DNA from: Brachionus manjavacas
Taxonomy: Eukaryota > Rotifera > Eurotatoria > Ploima > Brachionidae
Direction of reading: 5' to 3'
DNA: 64,000 nucleotides
NCBI GenBank assembly: GCA_019054805.1
Contig: JAHQIY010000001.1
Location: 5,718,501-5,782,500, forward strand
Part shown: piece by piece, positions 12,272 to 24,600 of the stretch
How positions within the stretch are numbered: position 1 is the stretch's first letter
Layout: each line of letters opens with the position of its first letter
Program-made: the position numbers and the translations under genes
Notes under the pieces: model-generated
Told to the model about the DNA's origin: nothing
The model's database searches: none
Seen by the model: the letters and a program-made list of their open reading frames with translations, nothing else

Positions 12272-12897
12272 ATGTAGCAAAAAAAATTACATATGTATAC
12301 TAATATCAATTTTCGACAAAAATGATTTTTCGAATTCTCCCCCTTTGGATTTTCAATACGCACACTCACATTGCTTAGAAAGTTCGTCACGACCACTCGT
12401 TCCTCGCAATTAAAAGCCTCTTGATGCAAAATATTGGAAGGAGTATCATATTTTAATTTAAGTATAAAACGAAATGCTGAGTTTAGTTAGACTTGAATTT
12501 TTTTAATGTTTGTCTCCGAAAATGAATTTAGACACGGAAAAGAGTAATCAATTATAGGTCCGATTAAATATTTATATAGGTTTTCTAGTGTGCAATAATT
12601 GAGACCCCACTTTTTGTTTGACAATATTTTTATTAAGTTCAACCGTGAACTACAACGCTTTTTTATTTCATCAGCCATTGGAGTAAAGGTTAATTTTGAA
12701 TCAAATTTTATACCTAAAAACTTGGTTTCCTTTTGACTCTTAATTTTATTTTCATATATTTTTAAATTGTAAGTCAATATTTTCCTTATTATATTTAGTG
12801 AAGACAATGAAGCAAGACTTTCAACAGATATTTTCATCTTCCACTTGAAGAGCCATTTTTCTAGTTCGTCTAAGTATTTGTTTATCTTATTTTATAG

Positions 12898-13625
12898 ATT
12901 TCCTTTTTTCTTGAAAATATAGATAGTCATCTCAATATATATATATATATTTGTCAGTCGTTTAGTTTTTTTGTCATAATAATTAGTTTTTTATAGTCAG
13001 CTAAAATAGATTAAATTAGTCACCACTTTTAGTTATTTTTGTCATCTTAAAAAAATCAAATTTGTCACCTCCAAAAAATCTAAGCCATTTGATATAAATA
13101 AACTAAATAATACTGTGTTGTTATGAATTCATCTTTCATCAACCCTTTTCAGCCAAATACATTTTCATGTCACATAATCTTGGCGACACTCAGTACTTTA
13201 AATAAATAAAGTGTAATACTATTAAATATTTTTCCTCATCATCATCAACAAAAAAAAAAAAAAACATAAATTTTATTAATTTAATTTATTCTAATTAATA
13301 AAATAATTAAACTAATTTCACCATCGGTCTTCCACCATCGGCCGCGAATCAGCAACCTTTCAAAACTTGTCACTTTATACCGTCCATTGAAAAAACTATC
13401 CAAAATAAAATAATTTTTATTTTAAATTTATTGCGCAAATTAAACTATAAAATTCAACTTTAAAAAAATAAAACCAACACTTGAAAAATGAAAAAACTTA
13501 ATTTAGATTAACCCCTGAATAAATAATCATTTGATCTGTTGAAAAAAAAAAAGAAAAAAAACTGGCTAATAAATCTTTTGAGATATATCTGACATTTAGA
13601 ACAAAAAAATAAAAGGCAATCTTAT
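12898..13625. other. 3' flank of the FRMPD gene, no other gene seen
   Basis: AT-rich DNA with a short (AT)n run near 12934-12952 and GTCA-rich words around 12952-13070. On the minus strand a variant signal AATAAG follows the FRMPD stop codon immediately; no clear canonical polyadenylation signal is close by. Confidence 0.4.
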
Positions 13626-15640
13626 TTAGTAAATAAGCTTGAATTGTTGTATCAATTGACTTATTTCGTCAGCGAGACTGTGCGCCTGTTTGATCAACAA
13701 GTCCATTTGGGCATCGTTCAACTGTTTGCTCGATGCCAAAAACGCTATATTCAACGTATTCCTAAAAGTATTCAACAAGTTCAAAATCTGAATCAACAAC
13801 TGCCTAATCTGATCGAGCTTCTCATTTTTGTACATGTACTCGAAGCATATCTGAAAGCATATTTTGACCAAACGGCTGAGCGAGCTCATGGCCGCTCTGA
13901 CATTGGGCAGCATTTTTTCGTCGTCCACAAGTGCCGTGCTGATCATGGTCTTGGACGAGTGCACAAACTGTCTGCACGTGACCGCCACATCATTCAAGTT
14001 CTCTTCGAGCGCCCTCCTGAACAGCTCATTGCCGATCTCTCTGTCACAAGCGAGCGGCTCACCAGCCACCATCGAGCTAAGCCTGACGTGCTCGATGGTC
14101 GAGTGCAGCTCCACGGACACACTCTCCAAGTCGGCATACACCCCACTGAATCCGCTGCCATCGCCATTTTGCTCCGCGCTGTTCTCAGCGATCTTCTCCA
14201 GCTTCAGAACTCGATCGGCCATCTCGGCCTCGAACTCGGCGCCCATTTTGTGCAGCGGCTTCAAGTTGAACTGCTCTATGTTGCTGTACGCTGTTTCTAT
14301 TTCCCTGCTGGCCTTTTTGTCGATTACGATCTTGGACGCCGAGCTGTTCAACTCCAGGTCGGAGCTCTCAATGCTTTCGTCGCTCTCCGAGTTCAGCTCG
14401 TCCTCGAAGTCGTCGTAAACGTCGTTGACGCACTCGTCCTCTTCGTTGTCGTCCACCTTCTCGATGAGTATGTTCGAAATTTCGATCGAGTCCTTCCATC
14501 GGACCTTGAGGCTTGATTTGCCCGCAGCCGGGTCCTTGAGCACGCTTTTCTTGGCTTTGAACGAGCTCAGAATGGGCACCGACACTTCTGTCTCAGTGTC
14601 CTCTTGTTTGTCTTCTTCGGCCACATGTTCGCCTTCCAGTTCGATCTCTTCCTGGGCCTCCACAGACGCTTCTTTGCCTACGCCAACGCTCAGGTCGTCT
14701 AGGCTCAAATTCTTGTCGCTCTTGCTGCCGCGAAACAAGTCCAACAACGAGCGAAAGTTTCGCGACGGCAAGCTGTTGTACAGCGAAGAGTAGGAGGCCG
14801 ATGCTTTGCGGCTAAGCTTGCTCTCCAACGATTTGTAGGAGAGGGAGCGTTTGCGCTCGCTTTTCTTGATCGATGCGTACAAATCATCGTAGCCGTTGAT
14901 GGGCTCGAACTTGTGCTCGTCTCTCTTGGGCTTGTGCTCAACAAATCGATTGATCATCTTGTGCAGGCTGCTCATGGGCTTGGCTTTTTTTGTGTGATCG
15001 CTGTGATCGCTCACACACTGTGACGTCACAGTGTTCAAGTGCGTGTCGTGGCTGAAGCGAATGCGGGTCGGCTCGACGGCAGGCTGCTGCATGCGGCTGC
15101 GAACGCTGCCCGCGACCACAGTGCTGGCCGGGCCCGGGCTGTCCGCGAACAGAATGCCCGTGTGACTGGGCTCGATTTGAATTTGTTGTGGTGGAGTGTT
15201 TGTTTGGGTTGTGGGCGAGCGTTTCGTGAGCTGGTCGTGACTGGACACCGAATAGGACTTGAGGCGGCCGGCGACCAGCCCTGGGCCGGCTTTGTTGTGG
15301 TTGATTATTTTGACGACCGAGCGCGGCTCGCTCAACAAGCCGCTTTCGTATTTTTTGGCGATGCTTTTGACGCTGAGCGAGTGCGCTAGTGGTTTGGTGG
15401 CGGGCGATGATGACGACGAGGACACCCCGCTGCTGCTCGATGAACACATGAGTGCGCTTTTTTCGCTCATCGTCGACAAAAACGAATTCGATCGCTTCAA
15501 ATTGGCGTGTAATCTAAAAGATTGGATCTTTTTAGCATCGCTGCTAATTAAATGCGTCAGACCGGCTTGATCGGAGTCAGTTGTTATTTTGCTGTTATCC
15601 AAATTAATGACTAATTGGCTCGAGTAGGTTTTTGGCTTAT
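13626..15640 (-). other. last FRMPD exon, compositionally distinct
   Basis: This 2-kb exon encodes residues about 936-1606 and is far richer in G+C than its flanks. That explains several long antisense open frames (for example 13644-14516 plus), which are shadows. Its 5' acceptor (CTCATTAAAG, position 15641) follows a 104-bp intron with a very strong CT-rich tract (about 15660-15720). Phase 1 joins it to the 15745-15900 exon. Confidence 0.85.
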
Positions 15641-18600
15641 CTTTAATGAGAAAGGTTTAGTTGTGTGCGGAGATGGGCAAGAAGAGAAAGAGAAAGAGAG
15701 AGAGGGGGAGAGAGAGAGGTTAATGAAGAATTTAAGTGGACTACTTGGCTGGATGTCGGAGCGGGGCGATAGGAGCGGGGCTGGTGTCGCGGGCAATGGA
15801 GGAGGCGATGGACACGGTTTGCTGTTTGAGCCTATGTTGTTGTGGTCCGAGCTCGAGTCTGACTCGATGCCGCTTTCGATCTCCAGTTCGCTAGTCTTAA
15901 CTTGAAATAATAAAATATTAGTTTTTTTATTTTTTCTAAATTAGTGAACAACGAAAGTGGTATTAATTATGGTCGATTGACTCAATATGATAAACTCATA
16001 AATTTAAAACTAACAAAACTCAAGCAGATTTTATTCAAACAACAAAATTTATCACATCGTTCGACGTGATCATCAACACCAGAAAATCACAATCAACCCT
16101 AAAACTACAATTGTAAAAAATTTAAAAAAAATTCATTAAAAAAATTTAAAAAAAATTTCATTTAAAAAAATAAACAAAAAATGTAATTTTTTATCACTAA
16201 TTTGAATTTTTTAATTTCAATCTAAATAGAGCAAAGGGGACTGAAAAGGCGTTCAAACGTTCCGGCTAGTCCCGGTATGTTCTCAAATTTATTTTTTACA
16301 CAAAACAAGCTGAGGTCAGCTGCTTGAATTTTTTTCATTCATCGGCTTAAATACTGAACCTTCTAAAGTGCCTGGGAATTTAATATTGGCTAGTTGATTC
16401 TATTTTTTAATTTTAGAATATTTCTTCAACTTGGATATGTAATAGTAAATTTTGATAAAACGTAAATATCTAAATAAACTGATCCATTAGTAAATCTTGA
16501 AAAAAATATTCATTTTTTCTTAGTATCACATTTTACTAAGTAAGTTTTGATATTTACTGATGCAACCGTAAAGATCAAAAAAAAAACTTTTTATGAACTT
16601 GCTTGTCAAGTTGGCGTATTTTCGGGCTTATTTTCCCGTAACGCTTTTTTTTTTAGTTCAAAATTGTCATATTGAACTAGAAATTAGAACTGACAAGCCG
16701 ATCAAAAGCGTTAGACAAAAAAATGTCAATCGGTGGTGGTCAAGGAATGATAAGATGTAATTGTACATCTCAATGTATTACAAATCGATGTGGCTGTAGA
16801 AAATCGAACTTCTTGTGTAATTCCAGATGTCATGGATAAAAATACAATATACTCCAATTAATAAACTTTTTTTCAATATTTACGCTTTATTTCATTTATT
16901 CAGATTATTACTATATTGTGTTTTTAATTTCAGTTAATTACGTGAAAAATAGAAAAAACAGGAAAAATTGATAATTTTATTTATTTCAACATTTACGTCT
17001 TGTAATGTAATTATCGATATTTACGTACCATCAAATAAAACGATAACAGATATATTTTTATTGAGCTCACTACACTAATGACTTTTTTAAGAGATGAACT
17101 ACCAAGGTTCTTCCGTAGCACAGCCTTTATTTACTTTTTTTTTTGTTTATTAAGTTTTTTTTTATAATTCTATTCTTATTTTAATTATTTTTTTACAAAA
17201 TAAAATAAGTAAATTTAATAAAATTACGAATAAATTTGATATTACGAGAGAATGGAGTAATTGAGTTTTAATTTAGTGGTTGATTTGCATGGACAATTAA
17301 TTGATAGGATATATTTGAAAAGTTTGGAGCAAGCAGTTTTTCACATTTTTCGAGCTTTAGACAATGAACTTATTATTTTTTAAATATTCTGTTGTGCACT
17401 TTTTAAATGAATCCTTTTTTGCCTAGATTAAAATGTGTTCTTACGTGTCTTTTTGTAAGTAAGTCTTTACATTTTTTTTTGCGAATAAAACAAATATAAA
17501 AAAATCCTATTTTATTTAAATTAACCAGATTCCTTAAACTACGGTTTCGCTCCGGACCCTGTTTTTCTATGTCACTTGTTTATTCCAAAAATGAAAAAAC
17601 TCAAGACACCATAAAAGTAAACAAAAGAACCCTTTTTATGTCTGGGTATAAAGTATTCATAAATTAAAACTAAGTTCATTGTCTTTCCATACATATTTCC
17701 TGAATATTTTCTAAGTTTTATCAAGTAAGCAATTGACTTTTTGAGAGATGGAAAGAAAAATTTTGGTATTGTTCTAAGAGCATTTTTTGAGTTGACTTTA
17801 ATTGCGTTGACTTAATTTATATCGAGTGAAGACTAAGTTTGTGTTGTCATAACTTCCTCAGAATTTTTTTAATCTAAATAACCTTAAAAAATAATTTTAT
17901 TAACTTGCTGAAACAAATAATAAATTAATTAAAGAGAGACACTTCGAAATTTATTTATACTATGAAAAAATTGGTGCATTAGGAAAAAAATTACTGAGAA
18001 TTATTAATGGAAATGCCAATTATTACTTCAGTAAGAAGCAGAAGACGTCAGATAGTGTTGAATATAATAAAAAGTTCAAGATCGAGAAAAAAACTTTAAG
18101 TTTGGGTTACTGTCTCCGCGAAAGGAATCCCACAGTCATTTATCGTTTGAGAGTGGCAATGCAACTAACCAGATCGTTCAATAAGATGATGTTTGTGCAG
18201 GAAATTGCTTTCCTTCATCAACAAGCTTCATTTGGACATAAATTTTAAATTCTAGCCCAATTTGGCGGGCTTTCATTACGAAGAAGCATCATTGGACCTA
18301 ATGATCGAAAATTCAATCATGTCGACAAGTTGAATTACCCTCTAAATTTGCTTGGATCTATAGCTATTGACGGTTTTTGGTCAATATTGAAAGAGAAAGT
18401 CTATGAATGATTTAATAGAAGCTAAAAAAAAGCTTTAAATTCAAATTTTTAAATCACTTGGTCCAAGTATCCATTTCTTAAAATCAAAGATTTATGACCT
18501 TTTGAAAAAATTCCGGAAACTTTCCCTTCACTCGTTATTAACCTTTTATTTTTATTAAATAAATAATTTGTTTATGAAATCCAAGACAGTTCCGAGCGGC

Positions 18601-21600
18601 TTTAGCCCTCTATTCAGCCCTCCTTATATGAAAATTTAGATAATTAAAATATTTACAAAAAAGTACAATTAAGTAAAATTAAATCAGATATTGAAGATTT
18701 TTTAATACAAAGTATCTAGAGGGCCTTGAAATATGGCGTGCTTCGGTGTCTCGGTGTCTCTTGATTTGCAGTAATATCAACCATTTCCTTGGCAGTAAAT
18801 TAATGATCACATCTTGATTTTATATATTTAATAGGCGTTTGCTCTATCGTCGAATGGTATTACCCTTAATATTGGGCGTTAATTTATAAAGAATCTTCAA
18901 AATCAAATTAAATTTGCAATTTTTCAAATTAAACTACTATTAATCAATCGATTGATTGACGTAAAATTACGTAAAAATCAAAATCGCCAATAGTAAAAAT
19001 CGATTGTTCAGAATTTTTGTTGATTTGAGAGAATTCTTAATTTTTTTTCACATTTCTCGTTTAATTAATAGATATTTGGTAATATTTTTATTTTTTTCAT
19101 TTATCTATTCTTTAATTCAAAGAGCAATTGAAAAAAAAAACTAAAATTCTCAGAAATTGATTTTTACTATTGGCGATTTTGATTTTTTCGTAATTTTAGG
19201 CAAATTCACTTAAATTTACCTAAATTTACCTAAAATACAGTTACAGTCTGACCTCGATTTTGTTATTCCTTATTTTGTGAAAATAATCTGCGTGACGCAA
19301 AAAATCACAAAATGTGTTCGAATTTGTGAAATTTTAATTTTGTGAAATTTTTTTGGTTTACCCAGACGTTTCACAAAATCGATGTTACACTCTTTTATAG
19401 CACCACTGAAAGTATTTAATCGGATTTATTATTGACTGCTCTTTCACATGTCTGAATTCATAATCAGAGAGGAACATTTAAAAAAAAATATTACAAAACT
19501 CAGTAGTCCACGTTATATACTTAAACTTTAATATGACACTTCTTCCAACATTATGCATCACTAGGCTTTTAAAAAACCGTCGACTTTAATTATCTCAAAT
19601 CGACTTTTTCAATTTAGTGAAAGATATTTTTAAGGTTGCCAGAGTGGTGGATGAAGCGGGTTTTGAATAAATATATATCGGATTTTCCAATCTATTGTGT
19701 AATTGCTACCTTAAAGTTTCTCCAATCTTTCCTAAACTGTTCAATACATAATCATCTAACACCTGTCATTACTTATTTAAATTTTCTATATTTATTTTTA
19801 CGTGTTATGTCTTAATTTTATTTTATTTTTAAAATTTTGATTTTTAATCTGAAGGAGTTATAGTTCGGCACAAATAGAATTAAATTTGAAAGGACATGAT
19901 TCCTTACGCTAATAAGTTGGTCTTTTGCATTATATGACCGACTGTTACCATCTAAAATGCGGAGATGACCAAAGACTCATAACACAATAAAGCATTTATT
20001 GGTCACATAAAAACTTTATCGATGACATTCTAAAATTAATTTATTTTATTTAAAGATTGATTTAAACAAAGCTTTGACCGGTTTAAATGGAGGCTAAGTC
20101 CTTTCTTTCAGTCAAATACCAATAAATTTAGAAAAAAATATTAACTAAGTTTAATTTTATGAATATTTTAGCAAATGTATTAGAGAAAAAAAAAATTAAT
20201 GAATAGAAATATTAAATTTTCTGGTTATTTTTTTTTAAATATCATTAATAAAATAATAAATGATATAACTGCTGTAGCTAATCGTAATAAGAAAATAATA
20301 AGAAAGATGAAAAATGCCTGTTGATCAATGTAGCTGTTCCAGATGTTAAAAAGGATTGAAGGAAATCAGCAAACATAAGGGCCTGTAAATCTAGATCAAC
20401 AGGATGTGAAATTGAAGATCAAGAGTTGTCCCAGTAATAGTTGGCGCATTATGAACATTAAATAAAAACAATCCATTTATTAATTTGCTGCGATGATAAA
20501 CTATTTTTTATATTTTTAGTGAAAAATATGTTTAATTAAACTGATATGAATGAAACTTAATACAAACATATAGTGTTGACAAGTTTATTGAAATTAACCA
20601 TTTTTACGTAAATTACCTATAACTTACTTTATTTGGTAATTTACGTAAAAAATAAGTATTTTGCAAAATTCTGCATTCATAAATTTCTGCAGAGATATGC
20701 AGATATGAAATATTCAGTTTAATTTTGAATTTTTACTTTGAAAATATGCTTTTGCGATAAAATTTAAAATAAATCATAAACTTCAATTTATCAAATATTG
20801 GGGGGAAAAAATGAAAAAATCTTTTACTATAGAAAATGGTCATAAAAGTGGAAAAAACGCTCTAATAGATCCGTGTGGCTTTCTTAAAGAGACGATTTAC
20901 TTTGATTTTTGAGCGTGATCATTTAAATTTGGCCATAAATAAATTTGAACTTCAATTTTCCACAAAAAATACCATTAAAAAGGATCTATAATATTTTTTT
21001 TAATTTGGAATCAGTTTTTAACAACTAAGAACATTCAACTTAATTTTTATTGTACGCAAAACTCTGCAACAGAGTTATTCATTATACTTGGTTGTGATTA
21101 AACATGATCTTTTTAACATAAAAAACGTCTCTGTATTAAATATTATTAAAAAAATTCCCAAAATTTTTATTTGATAATTCTAGAAAAAATTCAAATGATT
21201 TTTAGAATTTTGTTCTGTTTTTTTTTTATTGAATTTCACAGAACCCTTTTAATTAGATTTTTAAAATGTTGATAACAAGAAAAACTATTTTAGTTTAAAT
21301 TAAAAATTTGATCACAAAATTACTGACTTAGATGATATTAATAATCACAGTGATATTTGAAATCAAAAGATTTGAGTCGTTCCTTTTAAAAAAATTAATC
21401 AAGTTAGAAACTTGGTTTGAAAAAAACTTTTGAAATTTATCATTTTTCCAATAATCTCGAAAAAATCAAGGTTTGAGCCAAAAAATTTTTAATGGTCGAA
21501 AATCATTATAATTAAAACTCATCTATGGAAAACATTTAAGAAAAACTTAAATAGAAAAATCATTTAGATTTGAAAATATTTGTATCTGAATAAATTTTAT

Positions 21601-24600
21601 TTGTCTTAAAAAATAAAACTTTCAAACAATAACAAATAAAAGCAATTTATATTTTTTTTTAACAAAAATAAAGGTTAATTTAATTGAAATAAAAATTTTA
21701 GAAATTAATTAAAAGTTAATCTTTTTATTATTCTGGGCCAAATATTCGAACATAATTAAAAAATCTATTTTCATTACTTTCATTTTTATCGGAGTTTTAT
21801 AAGAGAATTTTTATTTTAAATAAAAAATAAATATAAATATTTTTTGAAGATTGTGATAAAAAAGGATTACATATTTCAATAAACCAAAATTTTTGGAAAA
21901 AATACTTCAAGTTACTTTAATGTCTTATATGAACGCATGGCATTTATTCTTAGATAATCAAATTTGAATACTGCATTTCTAAAAAATTTTCAAAAAAAAA
22001 ATTTTAGTGCTGCATTTCACCTAATTCACAATGCATTTTAGTTATTTATAATAAGGTTTATTGAACTGTTTTTTCCATTTTTTTTAATCTCAATATTAAA
22101 CAAAGTTATTTTATGAATTTTTACTAATTGATGAAAAAAATCTAGATGAACTTTAAATATCTAAATAGACAAATTGTAACAAGCACTCAAAATAATATGT
22201 TTTAAATAAGCTATAAATTTTATAAATAAAATAAACTCTAATAAATTCTTATAATTTTGTCGAAAAATGTTGATCCCTTTTTTTTGTTCTTTTTATTTAT
22301 GCGTAGACTAAACCTTATTTTAAATTTTTCTTTTCAACTTAGCCAGGACTGCCATTAAAGATTTTACAAAAGTTTCCTTCGAAAGCTTGTGTTTAGAAAA
22401 TTTTAAATCTATTTTAAAATCAATTGAAATTTTTTTTATTAATAAAGATAAAAAATTTAATTCTGTAATTTTTAGTATTATTGTACTATAGTAAAAAATT
22501 GAAGAAATTGTATTTTTTAAAGAAATGAAAATTATTTACTAAAACTTGGTTAAATTACATTCATTTAATTGGTAGTCATCGGAGAATTGCTCAGGTGGCG
22601 GTGGTGCTGCTATCAAGTCCTTATTAATTGATTGAGTTAGATCTAAAGGAAAAATTTTATATTTTATTTTTTTACTGATATTTAAGTTACCTATTACGTC
22701 AAAATTTGGCAACTCAAAGTCAAAATGCGAGTTAAAAGAAAAATTTTGGACTAGGGTCGGTGCAGTATCGTCGTCGAATGCGCTCTTGCAATTCATGTCA
22801 AGCTCGTAGTTCAAGTTGGCAAAATTCGAATTAGCAGTTAATTGTTGCAAGCCAACACTTTTCCAAGCAATAGTTTCATTTATCTTGCTATCTTGAAAAA
22901 AGAATAAAATTTTAAATCAAAAAGCAAATATTAATCGTGACTCGAGTGTCAAGTTATTGCCTTGGTCAAATTAAATATTTGCTTTATTATAGCCTGAAAT
23001 AAAACGAAATTTAAAAGAGTTGAGGAAAAATAAAAAACTTTGTAATTCGCCGACTTAGGTTGCTATCTCCACCAAAAAATTTGAAAGATAAAATTATAAA
23101 GCTAAATTTTTTGTGTTTTTAAAAGATAAGATATTTTCTAGATGAATATAATTAAAGTTTTTAAGAAAATTTAATTGATTTATTATAAAAAAGAGCTTAT
23201 AAGTAGCTAAACTAAAATTAAGTTTAATTATTTTATTCGAAATTTCAAAAATGCATTATTAATGTTCTGTACACTTTGATTTGTAGCTTAATGTAAATAT
23301 TATCTTTTATTTTTACTTTTTTAAAAATTTGAAAAAACAAAAAAATACTTGACTTAAAATAATAAATCAAGACTGATTTATTGTAGGTTGATATTTCTGA
23401 ATAGAAATCACGAAATCAAATTTTTAAACGCCGGTAGCATTTTTCATCGATAAACTAGTGTAAATTAACTTTATAATTAAATTAAATTGATTTAAAATTA
23501 ACATGAAAAAAATTAAATGATTAAATAATGACTTGATAATATTTTGAAAAAGGACGCGATTAAAATTTCTTAATTTATGATGAGACTTAAAGGCAAATAA
23601 TTAAAGAATGAATTAAAATTGGTACGGCTATTTTCATCATGTGATTTTTTTCTAAAAACACTTGAATTTTTACCTAATTCTATATTTTAAATAAATTTTA
23701 AATTTGCAAAGTTAATTATAATTTAAAAAAAATATAATTTTAAATTTTTCTTTAAATTGCGTATTACCAATTTCTAAACAGTCCAATGTAAAAATACTAA
23801 ACTTAAATTTTTTTTGAATTGTAGTTTTACATAAGCTTAAAATTGAATGCATATTTTTTCCCAAAGCTATCCATAATTTATTTAGCCATTAGGCATTTTA
23901 GAATCATATAAAACACAAAGTGCACGTTACTCATAATATTTTCTAATATTCACCAAAAATGGTCATAGATAAAAGAATAGTTGTATTTTAATTTTAAGAA
24001 ATCATCAATCTTTATTAATGCATTTTAGTATATTTTTTTGCAGTACATTGCTACTTGAAAAAATTTAGTTAAGTTTATTTATTTAAAAATTCATTTAGAA
24101 TTGAGTTTACGCTCATATGTCCTCTGGTTAAAAACATATATGAAAAAAAATAAAACAAAAAAGTTTAAAATTTATATTTGTCAAATAAGTTTAAAAAAGC
24201 AAGCTCTTTTGAATCATTTACTTTATAAAAGGAGAAAATCAATTAAAAATAATACTTTGCGTGTTAACAATTACAACAAGTCCCAAATTAGCATGTTTAT
24301 TCTAATAGTAGGTAACATTGTAAAATTTTTGCTTTTTGTAGAATAAAAAATATTTAGTTTAAGAAAAATATTACCTAATACTATTTTTATTGCCTTGCGA
24401 CAGCATTTAGTTTTAGTAACAATTTTAACTTAAACTATTAAGTAATTATGATTTCTTCCGAATTCAAAACAACAGTAACTATCTTAAATGATTGTTTGAA
24501 ATATGAGAAAAACAAAACCTTGAGAATACATGTTTTAAAAAGTCAGATCTATATTCATTAAAGCGTTTAAAATATATTAAAATATTTTTAATAAAATTGA

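Larger units (their letters stand above)
11255..12897 (-). mobile_element. jockey-like LINE 3' portion, degenerate and interrupted
   Basis: Read on the minus strand from 12897. The region after the RT active site is recognisable: YLDELEKWLFKWKMKISVE, then TKFLGIKFDSKLTF, KKRCSSRLNLIKIL and LYKYLIGPIIDY (12487-12890), continuing after a stop as NSAFRFILKLKYDTPSNILH to about 12400. The C-terminus resumes at about 11645 with LFELSERYVAGGL and ends CNCYLTISSFFPELFNT plus a stop at about 11466. The 3' UTR ends TCTGAAGGAGCTTTAGCTCG and an AAATAAAT tail at about 11260. A palindromic MITE (12040-12271) and unrelated DNA lie between the two coding parts. The jockey-clade assignment rests on the C-terminal RT motifs only. 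Confidence 0.75.
15901..22558 (-). other. 6.66-kb FRMPD intron, repeat-rich
   Basis: Bounded by a GTAATT donor (22558) and a TTATTTCAAG acceptor (15901). It contains a Cys-rich transposon tail (16681), a possible Tc1-like relic (about 18050), two MITEs (about 18965 and 19244), a jockey-like LINE 3' end (about 19560), and otherwise AT-rich sequence. No host exon was found in it. Confidence 0.7.

Noticed and set aside
13644-15570. Long plus-strand open frames (up to 290 codons) opposite the last FRMPD exon
   Set aside because: They mirror a GC-richer coding exon on the minus strand, lack domains and have biased Arg/Val/Leu/His composition typical of antisense shadows.
24101-24346. 81-codon plus-strand ORF in an FRMPD intron
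   Set aside because: Lys/Asn/Ile-rich low complexity in AT-rich DNA, no domain, inside an intron of the opposite strand.
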